64,000 nt of DNA from Eimeria necatrix (GCF_000499385.1 NW_013651976.1:25746-89745), one strand, 5' to 3'. Shown: positions 27,501 to 39,509, counted from the first letter of the stretch. Numbers and translations: made by a program. Notes: generated by a model not told the origin, from the letters alone.

Positions 27501-30500
27501 GGAGAAGCTACAGCAACTGCTACGGGACACTCCCGAGGCGAGGCGTCTTGCTTCAGCTCGCAGAGTTACTTCACCAGAGGAGCTCCAGCACTGTAATGCG
27601 CGCATGCGCGTGCGGGTGCAGTGGCTGGAGGGCATTAGGGCTGCCTGCACTGCGGCAGTGGAGCCCCTGAAGCCAGCGGCGGGCCTGAAAGGCAAGGGGG
27701 AAAATGCCGATGTGCTTTCAGATATACTGCCATCGCATGCAGCAGCAGGTCTTCGGAAGGCGTGTACTGCACTGCAGGCAAGGCATGCTGCTCTTGCTGA
27801 CGCAGCTGCACTTGCTGCTGCTCAGGAGAAAACGAAAAACAGAGACGGGCGGCTGGCTGCAACGCTTGAAGCACTTCGCAAGTCCCTTAAAGAATGCGGA
27901 GGACAAGCCTCGCAGGACCAGGAAGTCGACAGTCTTATCCAAATTCCCAGCAGAAGTGCTGGAGACGTGCTGCCGTTGCATAAAGACGAGAAAGAGTTGC
28001 AGCAGCCTGTGTTTGATAGCCTGCCCTTGCCCCCCCTCGATTGTCTGTTTCCCTTCAAAGCCTGCACTGCTGCAGTTGATGCGTTCGGCACTGCAGCGCC
28101 GGCGTATCTCTCTTGCCCGCTGCTGCAGCGTGGGGCTGCTGCTGGCGCTGCAGCAGCAGCAACTACAGCGGCAGCTGCCAGAGGCGTTGCGTTGCAGATG
28201 CTGCAGCGGGCTGCTGCTGTCGTGTTGTCCGCCTTCGATGCTCTGGAAGGAACAACTCGGCTGTGCCTGAGTTTCGTGCAGCTGCTACTAGTGCTGCTGG
28301 ACATTGGATTTGGGCGTTTGAGTAACGAAGAGGAGGAGGCAGCAGCATCTGAAGCAGCAAGGCCACAGAAACAAAAGAATGAATTGGAATCAGGTACAGG
28401 ACTGGGGGAGGGAGATGCACTCCGGGACGCTGAAGAACCTCCCCAAGATGAGTGGCAATTCGACGGTCTTAAAGATGAAAAGGCAGACCCTCACCAGAAA
28501 CCTCCCGAAAAGCCCAAGACAGAAGAAGAGGTAAAAAACCACAAACATCCCCGCCAATACCTTAAACCCTGGGAGCTAAGCCTCAACTTCAGAGCCGTCA
28601 GCGCTGTTTGCTGGGGAGCTTCGCTGTGAAGCCCTAGGCCGTAGACCTCAAGTCCCAGCGCCTATACTGAACCTCACGGCTTTGGCCACACACCCCATAC
28701 CGCGAAGTCCCATTTCCCATTCTAGGACTTCTGGCCCGGGACTTAGTTTGTCTCATCTTCTGCTGCTCTGCTCCCTGTGCATGCAGGACAAGGCGCTGGA
28801 GGTCTCGATGGACTTCGAAGCAGAGCTGGAGGCCCTGCCTCCGAAACAAGACGGAGAGAAGCAGCAGGAACAGCAGCAGGGGGAGGAACAACTGGAATCG
28901 GCTGCGGGGCACGTGGACTTGGAAGAAGGGGGCAAGCTAGAAGACAAGAGATGGATGGGAGAGGACAATTCGGATGACGAAGCAGAGGGAGACAAAGACA
29001 AAAACACGCCACAGAAAGAAAAAATAGAGACTGAAGGAGGAACGGGGCTAGGGGAAACTGAATTGGAGGCTGCGGAGGACCCCACCGACGAATCCGCCAG
29101 CAATGACACAGACCCAACAGACAAGCAACAGAAGAAGCAGCAGCAGCAGCAGCAAGAGGGAGACGATGGAGGTGAATTGGTGGTGAGTCTAACAAACTTT
29201 AATGTGGATGCCTCTACGCTGCTTTTGTGCTTATAGAGACGTAATTATTTGCCTTATTGGCCGCTCAGAAGTTGTGTACTGTATCTTGCTGCGTGCGCTG
29301 CTGCTGCTGCCGCAGGACCCCAAAGCAGACGCGAAAAAGGAGGAAGAGCAGCAGGAGCAACCTGTTTACCACCAGAAGCTGCGGGGCCGCGATCTTGGGA
29401 CAGAAGAGGAATTAGATGGTGATGCGGAGGAGGAGGGGGCTGGAGATGAACCCACGGAAGAGACACAAGACACAGGTGACGCAGCCGATGAAGACGGATG
29501 CGACCAGGACCAGCAGCAGCAAGAGCAGCAGAAGGTCACGGGGGAAGGCGCTGCAGAGGGATGGGGAGATGACATGCAACTTGACGAAGGGGCCCTTGAC
29601 GAGGAAGGTGACGAGGGGGAAAACGGTGGTGACTCTCCTGGGGAGGATATGGAGGCCCAAGAGGAAACAGGCGATGCAGCAAACCAGGAAGATAGTGCTG
29701 CAGCTGATGCGGCAGAAGCCAGCAGCAGCACGGGGGATGACGTAGCGGCCAACGACGAGGCAGCAACAGACCAGCCGGAGGCACAAGAGCAGCAGGCAGG
29801 GGACCCACAGCTGCAGCAACAGGAAAATCTAGACTCTGAAAATGCTGCAGAGGGAGAAGACAACAATGATGCTCCCGACGCAGGCACGTCGGAGGCGCCT
29901 GAAACAACTGAAGACACAGAAAATATGGAGACAGAACAAGCAGAAGAGAAAGAAGGAAACGAAGAGGGGCCTCAGCATGACCCATCAAAAGAGGGTATGC
30001 TTTTCTGTATATCGCGGCTGAAGCTTTCTGCTCATATTTCTCCGCCTGTTCGCTCTTCTGCATTCGCTGCTGCATGCATTGCATTTCTTTTGCATGCATG
30101 CGCCTCAAAGCATGCATGTAGCACTTATATGCCACGGAATCGTTGGACATTGTTGCTTGCTTATGATCATAGAATATTTAGGTGATCTTACGTTCGAGAC
30201 AAAACAGAGCAGCCTATGCAGTGGCAGTTTTGTAGAAGCGTGAGCTAGGGTCAGGAAAGGGGGAGGGGCGCTGCCGATGATGATACTAAAAGGCCTCTGC
30301 AGCATTTCCTTTGGTGCCTGTAAAGGCCCAAGGAGAAGCTAGAGATGAATCCGAGCCAGAGAGGGAAGGCAGAGATGCTGATACGTCTCTGTCTTGCAAA
30401 TACTGAGGCCGCTCTTCACCCCCATGCGTCTCGCGTTAATTTTTTTTTGCAGCATGAAATGGCCTAATGAGCTTACAGGGCATTTCAGCTAAGCTGCGTC

Positions 30501-33500
30501 TGTGCTAAAAAGTGGTTGTTCTTTGTTCTATTTAACGAATTGCTCATTAGTGATGGACCCTGGGAACGGCTGACAGTCGCGGTGTCAATTAACAGATCAT
30601 ATTTTTAAATATTCATTTGTTGAACATTGTATCAAATTCGGCGACGCCGCTTGCTGCATTTAAATCGTTAGCGCAGCAGTTGTTTTGCTGGTCGTTCTTT
30701 TTGGTGCTGTTGCTTGTGCTCTGGCTGCTGCCTATTCCTCCTTGCTGGGGCAGCGTGTACGTTGCATTTGCACTGTCTTTTTTGTATTCAATTTCTGTGG
30801 CTGTTGCAACAAAACTGTGCTCTCACAATGCTGCTCCGTATGTATTCGCTGCTGGCGCAGGTCTTGCTGCGCCCCTAGAAGAGGAGCCGCCAGCAGATTC
30901 TTCAGAGCCCCAAAAGCCACCAAAGTCAGGACAGGAAAAGGAGCGGATGGCTTTCGGTATAGAAGGCGAAGGCAGGTGAGCGGATTGCCAATGCTGGTGG
31001 TTCTTTTAGCTTGGCCCGTCCTACTTGGTATGGCTCCTACAGATATGCATACATGAATGCATGCATGCATGCATGCACGCAAAGCAGCCTAAATATACTT
31101 GTGGGGCTTGGCACGTCCTGCGCTGTGCGCATGCAGCCTTGTGCAGCGCGAAGCAATGGAAGAGGATGAAGACAACGGATTCGACGTGGGGAACAATGCT
31201 GCAGACAACTGGGATCAGGGAGGAGCAGCGGATGCTGCTGCTGCAGGAGCAGCAGGCGGCTCCTTAAGTCGCAGCAGCGCAGCCGACGGTCTGCAACGAC
31301 AAGAAAAGTCGCAGGCAGCTCGCGAGCAGCCCAGTATGATGCCGAATAACCCGCTGAATGACGACAGCGCAGTGGAGCGGTGGCTGCAGCAAGTGCATTT
31401 GCTGCAGCAGCAAGAGCACGAGCAGCAAGGGGAGGAGGAAGGAGAGGCGCCTGTGAGCTTCGAGGGCGCTGCAGCAGAAGAGAAAGCACAGCTCGAGAAT
31501 GATTTGCAGCGGGGACAGCTCTGTGCTCAAGACAACGCCACGGGGACCCATGAGGCCTTTGCAGAGACAACAGAAACACAAGCAAACCAACAGCCGCCCC
31601 AAGCCAAACTGGCGGAATCGGACAGCAAGTGAGAAACAGGCAAATTGCAGCAAGTGGCTGTTGCTGTCACAAAAAGCAGACTATATAAATGCTGTCAGAG
31701 TGGCAAGGTGAAGATGTCTTGGTGCTGCATTTCCTTTTGTCGGGGAATCCTTCGCACTTGTATCTAGCCGCTGCGCCTCAGCACGTGCAGCTAGCTGCTG
31801 CTTCTTTTTCTCTGGGGCTGCGATAGCGTTCGGAAATCTTTGCCTATTTAGGGGCCCCCCTTCTGCCCAAGTGCTTTGATTTTGATCTGAGACAATTTGT
31901 TCATCTTTGTTGCGCTGCGGCACAGGGAAGAGGAAGAGGGCAGAGAGAAAAATCTAGACGAAATGGAACACGGTGAGCTGGGATGGTTGCAGTGCATTGT
32001 ATGCAAGATCATGGTCCACGTGTTCAGTTGCTTTTGCTCAAGCATTGTCTTGTCTTGCAGAAGTCAAGTTCTAGGTTCTAGGGTTTAGGGTTTAGTCTGT
32101 GTCTTTTCTTGCTGCAGGTGAGAAGCTGCTGTCTACCACTGCCACGGCTGATCCGCTAAAAACCCAGCAGGAGGAAAAGCCCGAAGAGCTGCCTGTGCAG
32201 CCTGAGGGGGACAACGCCGAAGCAATGGATACAGATAACTTGGACACAGCGGAGACAGATTCGCAAGGGGAGGCTTCTGAAGAACTGTTTCAGCGACTTA
32301 GTGGTTCGCCGCAGACAGACGGCGCAGCAGACGGCGCCTGGGAGCAGCAGCAGCAGACACAGCCGCAGCAGGGGCAGCAGCGACAGGGCCACGAGGCTGA
32401 AGAGGATGAGGAGAAGAGATTGGAAGAAATGGAGACCGACTTCAATGAGAGACTGTCTCTTGATAATGTTGGAAAAGAGGGACTCTCTCCTGAGCATGCA
32501 GCAGGTGAGCAGGCTTGCGATTTTGCATGGAAGATTATGTTTGGGCTTGCATGCTCACTCATGTTTTTGTGCGTTGGCCTTCTCGTTATATTCATATCCC
32601 TGCATAGACTCCTCAGTGCTTATTGGCCTGCATTTGTGTGAATGTGCATCTGGCACATGAATGCATGCTTACCTACAGAACTATGCTGCTTGTCTGAAGA
32701 TAAGCACATAGATTTGATCTATCGTATTGTTACTCACAAATACGTGAGCTTCCTCTTCATTTGTGTGATTAAGATATCTGAATTTCTTCTGTCATTTCCC
32801 TTTTAGTAGTGTTTCCAAATGTTTCCATGCGTGCCTCGGCGCCTTGCTCTTTTGCTGCAGCTCTTTGGCATCTACTGGAGCGCCGCACAGCGACTGCTGC
32901 TGTGGCCCTCAGCGAGTCGCTGCGTCTCGTACTGCAGCCCACAGCAAACGGGGCCTGGGAGGGGGGCTACAGAACAGGTACAACTAATTGCAAGTAATGC
33001 TGTTGCCGCTTTGGCGGCGGCGGCCTGTGTGTTGTGTCATCCGTTTTAATTCTTAGCCAAAAGAAGCTATTCAATTCACCTTACTAGCTATTGCAACTTC
33101 GGCAGAAAGATCAATTTAGCTGAAAAAGGGCTAGTCCATTCCCTCCGCAAAGAGACTGTCCCAACTTATTAAATCCTTGACCCAGATAAGTAATTATCAG
33201 ATTAAGATCTATTTCTTGTTTTTTGGTTTGTTTGGTTTTGTCAATTTGTGTTCAGGCAAAAAACTGAGCCTAAGGAGGGTGCTGGCTTACATCGCCTCCT
33301 CGCAGCGCGACGACCGGCTGTGGCTAAGACGCAGGCGGCCAAGGGGCCTCCGCTACCGTGTCCTTGTGGGTATTGACTGCAGCAGATCTATGCAGCAGCT
33401 GCAAGCAGCAGGGAGCGCATTGGAAGCCATTGTGCTGCTCTCACAGGCGTTTAACCACCTACAGGTACAGGCCCTCTCGCTGTTTCTGTCGCTGCTGATG

Positions 33501-34717
33501 TTTTTGCTTTTGCGTTGTTGCTGCTGGTGATGGGCGCCGCCCTATTGTCAGTGCAGGTTTTGTACGGCTACTTGTGATTATCCAAACACGTATATGCATG
33601 TGCGTGTAAATTCAATTCGGCAAGTGTTCGTTTTCTTTGGGTCTTTTGTTTTGACTTATGCTGCTGCGCGCATAATGTCGGCTCTTGCTTGCCGCTAAAT
33701 CGCGCGGCATAGACACACCGTGGACGTTACATGCTGTTTTAAATGCTTCGAGTTGTTTCTTGTTTGATTGTCTGGTCGATTTCCTTTTTGCTCAAGAAGC
33801 TTTTATGTATTTTTATCTTTCTGACGAGGAAGACATGAAAAAGGAGAGGGAGAGTCAGGCGTGCCATCGTCCCTCCCTATGAGCCTCAAAAATTGTAGTT
33901 TTCAATCCGAGTCCGAAAGAACAAAATGACAGCGTGCATTAAGTGGTGCATGCATGCATGTTGCAGTTGTGTTGTCCCTCCACGCTTGCTTTACCGTGTG
34001 CCTGTGCTGCATGCGTGCACATCGTTACTGTGTAGATGCATGCACATGTTAAATTATAAAAATATAATGTGAATTTTCACTCGTGAGACTTTGTCTGTTG
34101 ACAATTTTCCGCAGATCGGCACCGTTAGTGTCTGCACTTTCGGGGGACCCAAGCCCGAGGTCTGCATTCACCCTACCGCACAGGTCTCTGCAGCAGACGG
34201 CCAGCGGCTGCTGCAGTCCTGCAGCTTCAGGGAGGAGTCACACAAAAGCCACGAAGTGGCCATCTCTGACTTGCTGCAGCTGGCTATCCATGAACTGGAG
34301 CAAGACAGCAGCAACAGCAGCAGCAGCAACAGCAGCATGGTCCTCATTCTGTCAGACGGAAGGTTCAACAAGGAGCAAACCAGGCCTTGGGTAAACGCAG
34401 CGATTGCGAGGCGCTGCATTCCTCTGCTGCTTATATTGGATCCCCAGAAACAGCAAAAACAGGATGAGATGCGGCTTCCTTGGAGTATAGGGGCTTCAGG
34501 AACCCCGGGGGTCCCAAGTGCAGCATCTGGGTACAGCACCAGCATATTCGACCTAAAGCAGGTGCAACACCAGCCAGGGGGAGGCTTGGAAATAACGCCT
34601 TACTTGCAAGACTTCCCCTTCCCCTACTATGCTGTTGTAAGAGACACAGCACAACTGCCAAGTGTTCTCAGCGATATCATTAGACAGTGGGTAGAAGCTG
34701 CTGCCAGCGGATGGTAG
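5016..34717 (+). CDS. MDN1: Midasin, dynein-like AAA+ ATPase (MDN1/Rea1)
   Basis: Known role: midasin is the giant nuclear ATPase that pulls assembly factors off pre-60S ribosomes, using its MIDAS domain to grip ubiquitin-like domains of Rsa4/Ytm1-type partners. Here 21 exons sum to 23,874 nt, an exact multiple of three, giving about 7957 residues against roughly 4900 in yeast and 5600 in human. Order: Ala/Pro-rich N-terminus, six AAA+ modules, long linker, acidic Glu/Gln region, C-terminal VWA with DCSRS. Family phrases are plentiful: LLLDEINLAPPDLLQRLLGLL, EALNRLLDNNREL across an intron, GTGLGEG, RTGKKLSLRRVLAYIAS across an intron, FPFPYYAVVRD. The extra length is Ala, Gln and Ser tracts from CAG/CTG repeats. 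The start at ATG 5016 is provisional because no ATG precedes it in the open frame and an upstream exon is possible. The end (TAG at 34717) is firm. Confidence 0.95.
5455..17095 (+). other. MDN1: MDN1 hexameric AAA+ ring (six modules)
   Basis: Walker A motifs, with rough residue positions: AAA1 GFPGSGKS (148), AAA2 GDTGAGKT (554), AAA3 GPTSCGKT (1180), AAA4 GDTGAGKT (1568), AAA5 GPPGAGKT (2506), AAA6 GERGGGKS (3047, across an intron). Walker B is canonical in AAA2 (LLLDEIN), AAA3 (VLIDELN), AAA4 (FLLDEAS) and AAA5 (ILLDELN). In AAA1 the corresponding stretch reads WVVIEQLQ and in AAA6 LLLRDAHL, so both lack the Asp-Glu pair and probably do not hydrolyse ATP. Sensor-type HPNFR motifs follow in AAA2 and AAA6. 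Poly-Q, poly-A and poly-S inserts fall between the motifs without removing any of them. Confidence 0.9.
10089..10231 (+). repeat. 82-bp direct duplication in MDN1 intron 4
   Basis: A pyrimidine-rich block (TCTCTTTCTCAATGCTTCTT and onward, ending TTGCSTTGTATTT) occurs at about 10091 and again at about 10173. Each copy contains TTCTCTCTTAG, a good 3' splice site that would compete with the true acceptor at 10286. Confidence 0.85.
28371..32504 (+). other. MDN1: MDN1 acidic Glu/Asp/Gln-rich region
   Basis: The end of exon 12 through exon 18 encode a highly acidic, low-complexity stretch that opens with GTGLGEG and SMDFEAELEALP, the usual midasin entry into its D/E-rich linker. It closes with LFQRLSGSPQT and EEKRLEEME before the segment preceding the MIDAS domain. 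In yeast this flexible region links the linker to the MIDAS domain. Here it is cut into many small exons (97, 47, 387 nt), unlike the 6-kb exon upstream. Confidence 0.85.
29995..30878 (+). other. Long MDN1 intron 14, no gene inside
   Basis: 884 bp between a GTATGC donor and a CCCCTAG acceptor that rejoin in phase (G plus AA gives Glu). It contains a few GCATGCAT clusters near 30070-30118 and AT-rich DNA around 30440-30660. No ORF with family similarity is visible. Confidence 0.7.
33340..34717 (+). other. MDN1: MDN1 C-terminal MIDAS/VWA domain
   Basis: Exons 20 and 21 encode RYRVLVGIDCSRSM, with the metal-coordinating D-x-S-x-S pattern intact. IGTVSVCTFGG follows after the last intron (33465-34114), then VLILSDGRF and FPFPYYAVVRD. 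These are the elements by which midasin binds the MIDAS-interacting domains of Rsa4 and Ytm1. The domain ends at residue 7957 with a TAG stop. Confidence 0.92.
33465..34114 (+). other. Long MDN1 intron 20, no gene inside
   Basis: 650 bp between GTACAG and CCGCAG. It has short GCATGC clusters near 33950-34045 and no coding signal. Confidence 0.7.
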
Positions 34718-34757
34718 CCAGGCCCCGCTGTTTGCGTGTTTCGGCCCTCTTTTCCTA

Positions 34758-34960
34758 TTCAAGATCTGTATTAATAGTGCAGCCTGTTCAAGATCCGCAT
34801 TAGTAATACAGCCTGTTCAAGATCTTGAATAATAACGCAGCTTATTCAAGATCTGCATTGATAATGCGGCCCATTCAAGGCCTGGATCCGTAATGCAGCG
34901 TATTCAAGATCAATGTTTAAAATGCAGCCTATTCAAGATATGCATTAATAATGTAGCCTC
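34758..34960. repeat. 29-bp tandem repeat, seven copies
   Basis: TTCAAGATC-type monomers begin at 34758, 34787, 34816, 34845, 34874, 34903 and 34932, exactly 29 bp apart. The better-preserved copies contain a near-palindrome (CTGCATTAATAATGCAG). Copies are diverged by several substitutions each but keep their length. The array starts about 40 bp after the MDN1 stop. Confidence 0.95.
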
Positions 34961-35364
34961 CGCGTTGTAAACGCATGAGTGAAGTCGTTCCTTCACTGAC
35001 CTGTTGAAGGCAAACAGACAGCGCGCGTCTTGCAATGAATGTGTATTCTGCGGAACCTGGTATAAACTCGTTGAGGAGCAGCTGAAATAATGCACATTTA
35101 TGCATGTATATGTATATGTAGACGCACGCCGCATATGTTATACCCGCGGCCTTCAGCGTGCTTTCCTTTATCTTGAATTGCCATAACTCCCCGGCCAGCG
35201 CTGAGATCACTGCAGCGAATCCTCGGGGGAGTTTGGCGCTTTCGTTTTCGCAGAACTTTATTCAGGTGCTTCTAAGGAAGCCTTTTATAAATCCTTTACT
35301 CTGGAGCCAGATCTGGAAGCACTTGCTGTGCCCCGCAACCGTCTTGGGCCACATTTTGGCAACT

Positions 35365-35575
35365 GGCTAGCCATTTAACTGGCTAGCCAGTTAATTCGCT
35401 AGCGCCGCTCTCTCCAGATAACAGCTAGCTACAAGGTGACGGAGATACCGGACAAGTGCTTGGGCGCTACTGAGTGCTCAGCTAGCTAATGCCTTTGTTT
35501 GCCAGGTAACACTGAATGGGTATTTAGCTCTGTACCCAGCTAGCTGGCTGGTCAGCCAGCTAGCCATTGAGGTGC
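35365..35575. repeat. Cluster of GCTAGC palindromes
   Basis: About ten GCTAGC/AGCTAGCT elements in 210 bp, several nested in larger inverted repeats such as ACTGGCTAGCCAGT. Not periodic, so more like hairpin-forming DNA than a minisatellite. Confidence 0.85.
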
Positions 35576-35652
35576 TGCCCATTCGCTGTGGCAGCGGACA
35601 CATAAAGAGGCTGCGAATGTGTCTTCTGCACATGTGGAAAACGAAAAACATG

Positions 35653-38600
35653 TTACGGTGAAGCCAAAGCTGCTACGGGGTCTCCCCAGAAGTAAAGACC
35701 CCGCTGCAGCGCATCATCCAGCAGCAAGACGGAGTCCTCTGCTGCTGCTGCTCCCCCCATTAGGGCTCTTTCTGCAGCAGCTCCCTCCTGCCGCCGACGC
35801 ACGAGCAGCAGGTGCAGCAACAGCATCCACATCCTGACAGAACAGCAAATAACCGGGACAGCCAAAAAGCGAAACAATGGAAACTTTCCTTTCAGCCACA
35901 CAACCTGCTGCAGAGGGGTATTTATAAGAAAGAAGCAAGACAGGAGTCCCTTCATGGGTCTTTTCTAGAACGGACAAAAGCCTTCTTACCTTTTTGAGAA
36001 GGGGCACTGAGAAACCGACTGCAGCAAACGCTCCTCCATCGCCTGCGCTTGCTGCTGCAGCTCATCTTCCTGCTGCTGCCTTTCTTCTTCATCCTCTTGC
36101 TGCTCCGTTAGAGACTCCCTAGGGCCAGCTCGCTGCTGCTGCTGCTGTGGATTCCACAGCCCCTCGCAGATCCTCGCAATGGCCGTTCCGTCAAGGGACG
36201 CCTGCAGAGCAGCGGCGCTGCAGTTACTGCTGCTGCTGCTGCTGCTGCTGCTGAGAAGCAAAGCTTGCAGGTAAACCCAAAACTGCTGCTCGCGCTGCAG
36301 CGCTGCGGTCCCGCAGGGAAGGCTATTGGGGGACCCCGGTAGCCGCTGCAGCAGCACAAATGGAAGAGCTGTGCTCCTGGTGGCCCACTGCGCATATCGT
36401 TCGAGCTGCCTGCAGCAGCAGCAACAGCAGCAGCAGCAAAACACACACGCAGTATCAGCAGCGTTGTAAGAGGGCGATGCATTCGTGGGGCAGCGGAGAC
36501 TCACACAAAGCAGCCACGACTTCTGCTGCTGCAGCTACCTGTACAAAGGCAATGTCTACTGGGAACTTGCTGCTGCCTCTGCTTTTGCTGCTGTGGCTCC
36601 GCTGCTGCTGCTGCCGGCACTGCAGCGCCACACCTTTGAGAAACAGCTTTCGCAGATTGGCTAGCGAGGAGCCACTCCGCCATAAATGCGCATTCGAGTG
36701 TTGCAGCAGAAGGCCACCAGCGCAGCGGCTGTGCCTTGCCTTCGGCTGTCGTTGCTGCTGCAGCTGCTGCAGTAGGCCCCAGCATCAGCTCCTTATAGAG
36801 AGCCCGCACAGCGCCGCGTCCCCCTCTGTCCAAGCGCAAGACAAGCTAAGCCCAAAGCAGCAGCAGCAGCGGCAGCAACAGCAACAGCAGCAACGGTACT
36901 CATGTCCAGCTTCAGCAGATGGCCACAACACGAAAGCAGCACGAAGGAGGCGCCCACGTAAAGCGCATGCAGCAGAAACAGCAGCAGCAGCAACCAGTCT
37001 GCAAACATGCAGCAGAAACAGCAGCAGCAGCAACCAGTCTCTGCTGCTGCTGCTGCTGTTGCTGGCGCTGCTGCTGCTGGTGGGACTAAGGTCAGCTAGC
37101 CACTAAGGAGCAGACAGAAACAACGGGCTATTTGCTGCTGCTTTAAATGCTGCTTTAAATGCTGCTTTTTGTGCTGCTTCTGCTGCTGCTCTTGCTGCTA
37201 AGTAAATGCTTTGAAGTGCATGTGCCTGCTACTAACCTGTGTGTGCACCGCAAGGAAGAAAGGATTTGACGGGAAGCGCTGCAGCATCCAATTTGAAGCG
37301 CGCCGCAGAACAGAAGCATCATCTGCCTCTGTTGCTGCTGCTGCTGCTGCTGCCTCTGCATTTGCTGCAACTCCGGCTGCTGCTGATGCGCCACTCACAG
37401 CCAGCAGCAGCACTAAGACGAAAGCCAGCGCCAACTCCTCACACCGCGCTGCTTCTGCGTTGCTGCAAAGACCCCATCGAGCTAGCGAAGCTGTGCTGCT
37501 GCTGCAGCTGCTGCTGTTGTTGCTGCTGGGGCCATTGCTGCTGCTTCGGGAGGCTGCATCCTGGCCAGCACTGCTACTGGTCAAAGAGCAGCCACAGCAG
37601 CAGACGCAGCAACTGCTGCTGCCATTCGCTGCCTCAGCTGTGGCAGCAGCAGCTGCTGCTGCTGCGCCACGGTGCTGCTCGAACAAAGCCCAAACAGCAG
37701 AAGCCGACCGCGATAAGCCTGCATGCAGCAGCAGGGCAAGAAAGAGGTTAGCCCACGGAGGAGAGACGAGAAGGGGGAAAGCGCTCGCATTGGCTGCAGC
37801 AACTGCAGCAGCAGCAGAGGCAGCTATGCGTGAGCGCTGCAGCAGCACAGCGCAGCAAGCCGTCACATGCGATCGAGCAAACGGGAGAGCTGAAGATTCT
37901 TCATCTTCCTGCGCTGCGCTGCCCTGCAGTTGCTCCAGCTGCTGCTCCACTTGCTGCTGCTCCTGCTGCACTTGCTGCTGCTGCTGCTGCTGTGGCTGCA
38001 CAGCAACGCCGGGCGAAGCAGGGTCCAGCGAAGCAAATGAGCGATCAGAAGAGCACACTGCAACATGAAGGGCTGCTGCAGCAACTCCCCTGCCTTCGAA
38101 AGGCAATATATTGACCTGCTGCTGCTGCTGCTGCTGCTGGCTAGAAGCACCACTGAGGCTTCCTAGCCAAGAGGCCCAAGGCCAACCAAATTCTAGCAGC
38201 GGGGGAAGCTGCTGCTGCTCCCCCAGCTCCCGCTTCGCCGCAGCAGATCGTGCCTCTGCAGCAGCTGCAGCAGCAGCAGCAGTAGTAAGCTCAAGAAAAG
38301 CCCACGAGGCTGCCAAAGGCGCGTGGGTTGCAAAGGCGCTGCAGCAAGTCAGCAGAACTTTCCGTCCCTGCAGCAACAACGCTTGTGGCGAGTTATTCTT
38401 CACCTCACCACTGCTGCTGCTGCTGCTGCTGCTGCTGTTGGAGGATGCAGCAGCATCAGTGCTGGCGGCTGCAGCAGCCTGGAAAAAAAGAGAAGAGGCA
38501 AAGGTAAGCCACAGAGCTGGCTCTGCCTCATTCCGCTTGAGCACCAGCCGGAAGGTCCTGCAGCAGCAGCACCAGCAGCAGCAAAAGAAGGGCAGCATGA

Positions 38601-39107
38601 GAGGCTGGAGCAGCAAGACAGCAAAGACAATCGCGGGGACATGCAGCAGCAGGGGCAGCAGCAGGAAGCCCTCCAGCGTCTGCCCTAGCAACAGCAACAC
38701 TTGCAACAGCAGCAACACCCACAGCAGCAGAAGGCTCTCCAGCCTCTGCCCTAGCAGCAGCAGCACTAGCAACAGCAGCAGCAGATGCAGCAGCAGCGCA
38801 GCAGCTGACTTGGGGGATGGGCAGAGACACAACGCGCAGTAAAGCAGCAGGCGGTCGTCAGGAAACGCCAAAAGGGCCTAATGGAGGTAGAGAAGGCACG
38901 CAGCAACATTTTGCTGCATTTGCTGCTGGCACCCTGTGCAGCCGCAGGAGCAGCAGCAAAGGCAGCAGCAACAGCAGCACGAAAAGCAACGAGGCAGCAA
39001 AGGAAAGCCAGGAGTCCTGGGTCACCTGTGAGCATATGAGGGCAGCCAAGGCCTGAGGAGTTGTGGCCTCTCCGATTGCTGCATCTAACGACCCCGGTTC
39101 GGCTTGC

Positions 39108-39139
<32 letters not shown>

Positions 39140-39285
39140 GTTCTGCAGAACTGCCCACCGCAACAGCCCCTGTGTAGATAGCCAGCTCCTGGCGTTTCGG
39201 GTTTGCTGCTTCAGCAGCGTGGCCTCAGCAGCAGGGACCAAAGAAGGTAGTGGCCACCAAAACGAAAAGGGAACACTCCCATTGT

Positions 39286-39318
<33 letters not shown>

Positions 39319-39509
39319 GCAGTGTGGCTGCGGCCGCGAAGCTCGCCTGCTGCTGCAGCCGGAGCACAAGGGCCCTAAGCATGGCTGCATCCATTGCTGC
39401 TGCTGCAGCTGTGTCTCCCCGCTGCAAGCGCGGGTGGCCTGAAGGAAATCTGTGCAAAGTGGGGGAGCACAAGGCGTCTAAAGCCCCAAGGATAATGATG
39501 TAAGCGGGA

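Larger units (their letters stand above)
5016..34717 (+). other. MDN1: Exon map of MDN1 (21 exons)
   Basis: Exons: 5016-5574, 5975-8836, 9103-9462, 9639-9940, 10287-13927, 14148-15060, 15330-15849, 16125-22183, 22326-22759, 22960-24052, 24222-25843, 26049-28530, 28787-29182, 29316-29994, 30879-30975, 31137-31628, 31926-31972, 32118-32504, 32861-32977, 33256-33464, 34115-34717. Each join was placed at a GT-AG pair that keeps phase, and most restore a conserved midasin phrase. The AAA6 Walker A motif is split between exons 7 and 8. Least certain are the acceptor at 15330 and the donor at 25844 (GTCCGT), both chosen because they keep phase and family similarity. The 47-nt exon 31926-31972 is the shortest. 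Confidence 0.82.
34718..35652. other. Convergent spacer between MDN1 and NRDE2-like gene
   Basis: 3' flanks of two genes pointing at each other. It holds a 29-bp tandem array (34758-34960) and a cluster of GCTAGC palindromes (35365-35575). No ORF with recognisable similarity. Both transcripts must terminate here. Confidence 0.75.

Noticed and set aside
34758..34960. CRISPR-like array
   Set aside because: Repeats are directly adjacent with no unique spacers, and the host is eukaryotic.
37211..38068. Plus-strand 285-residue ORF
   Set aside because: Antisense of the NRDE2-like coding segment 37237-38871, which has HAT-like motifs on the other strand.
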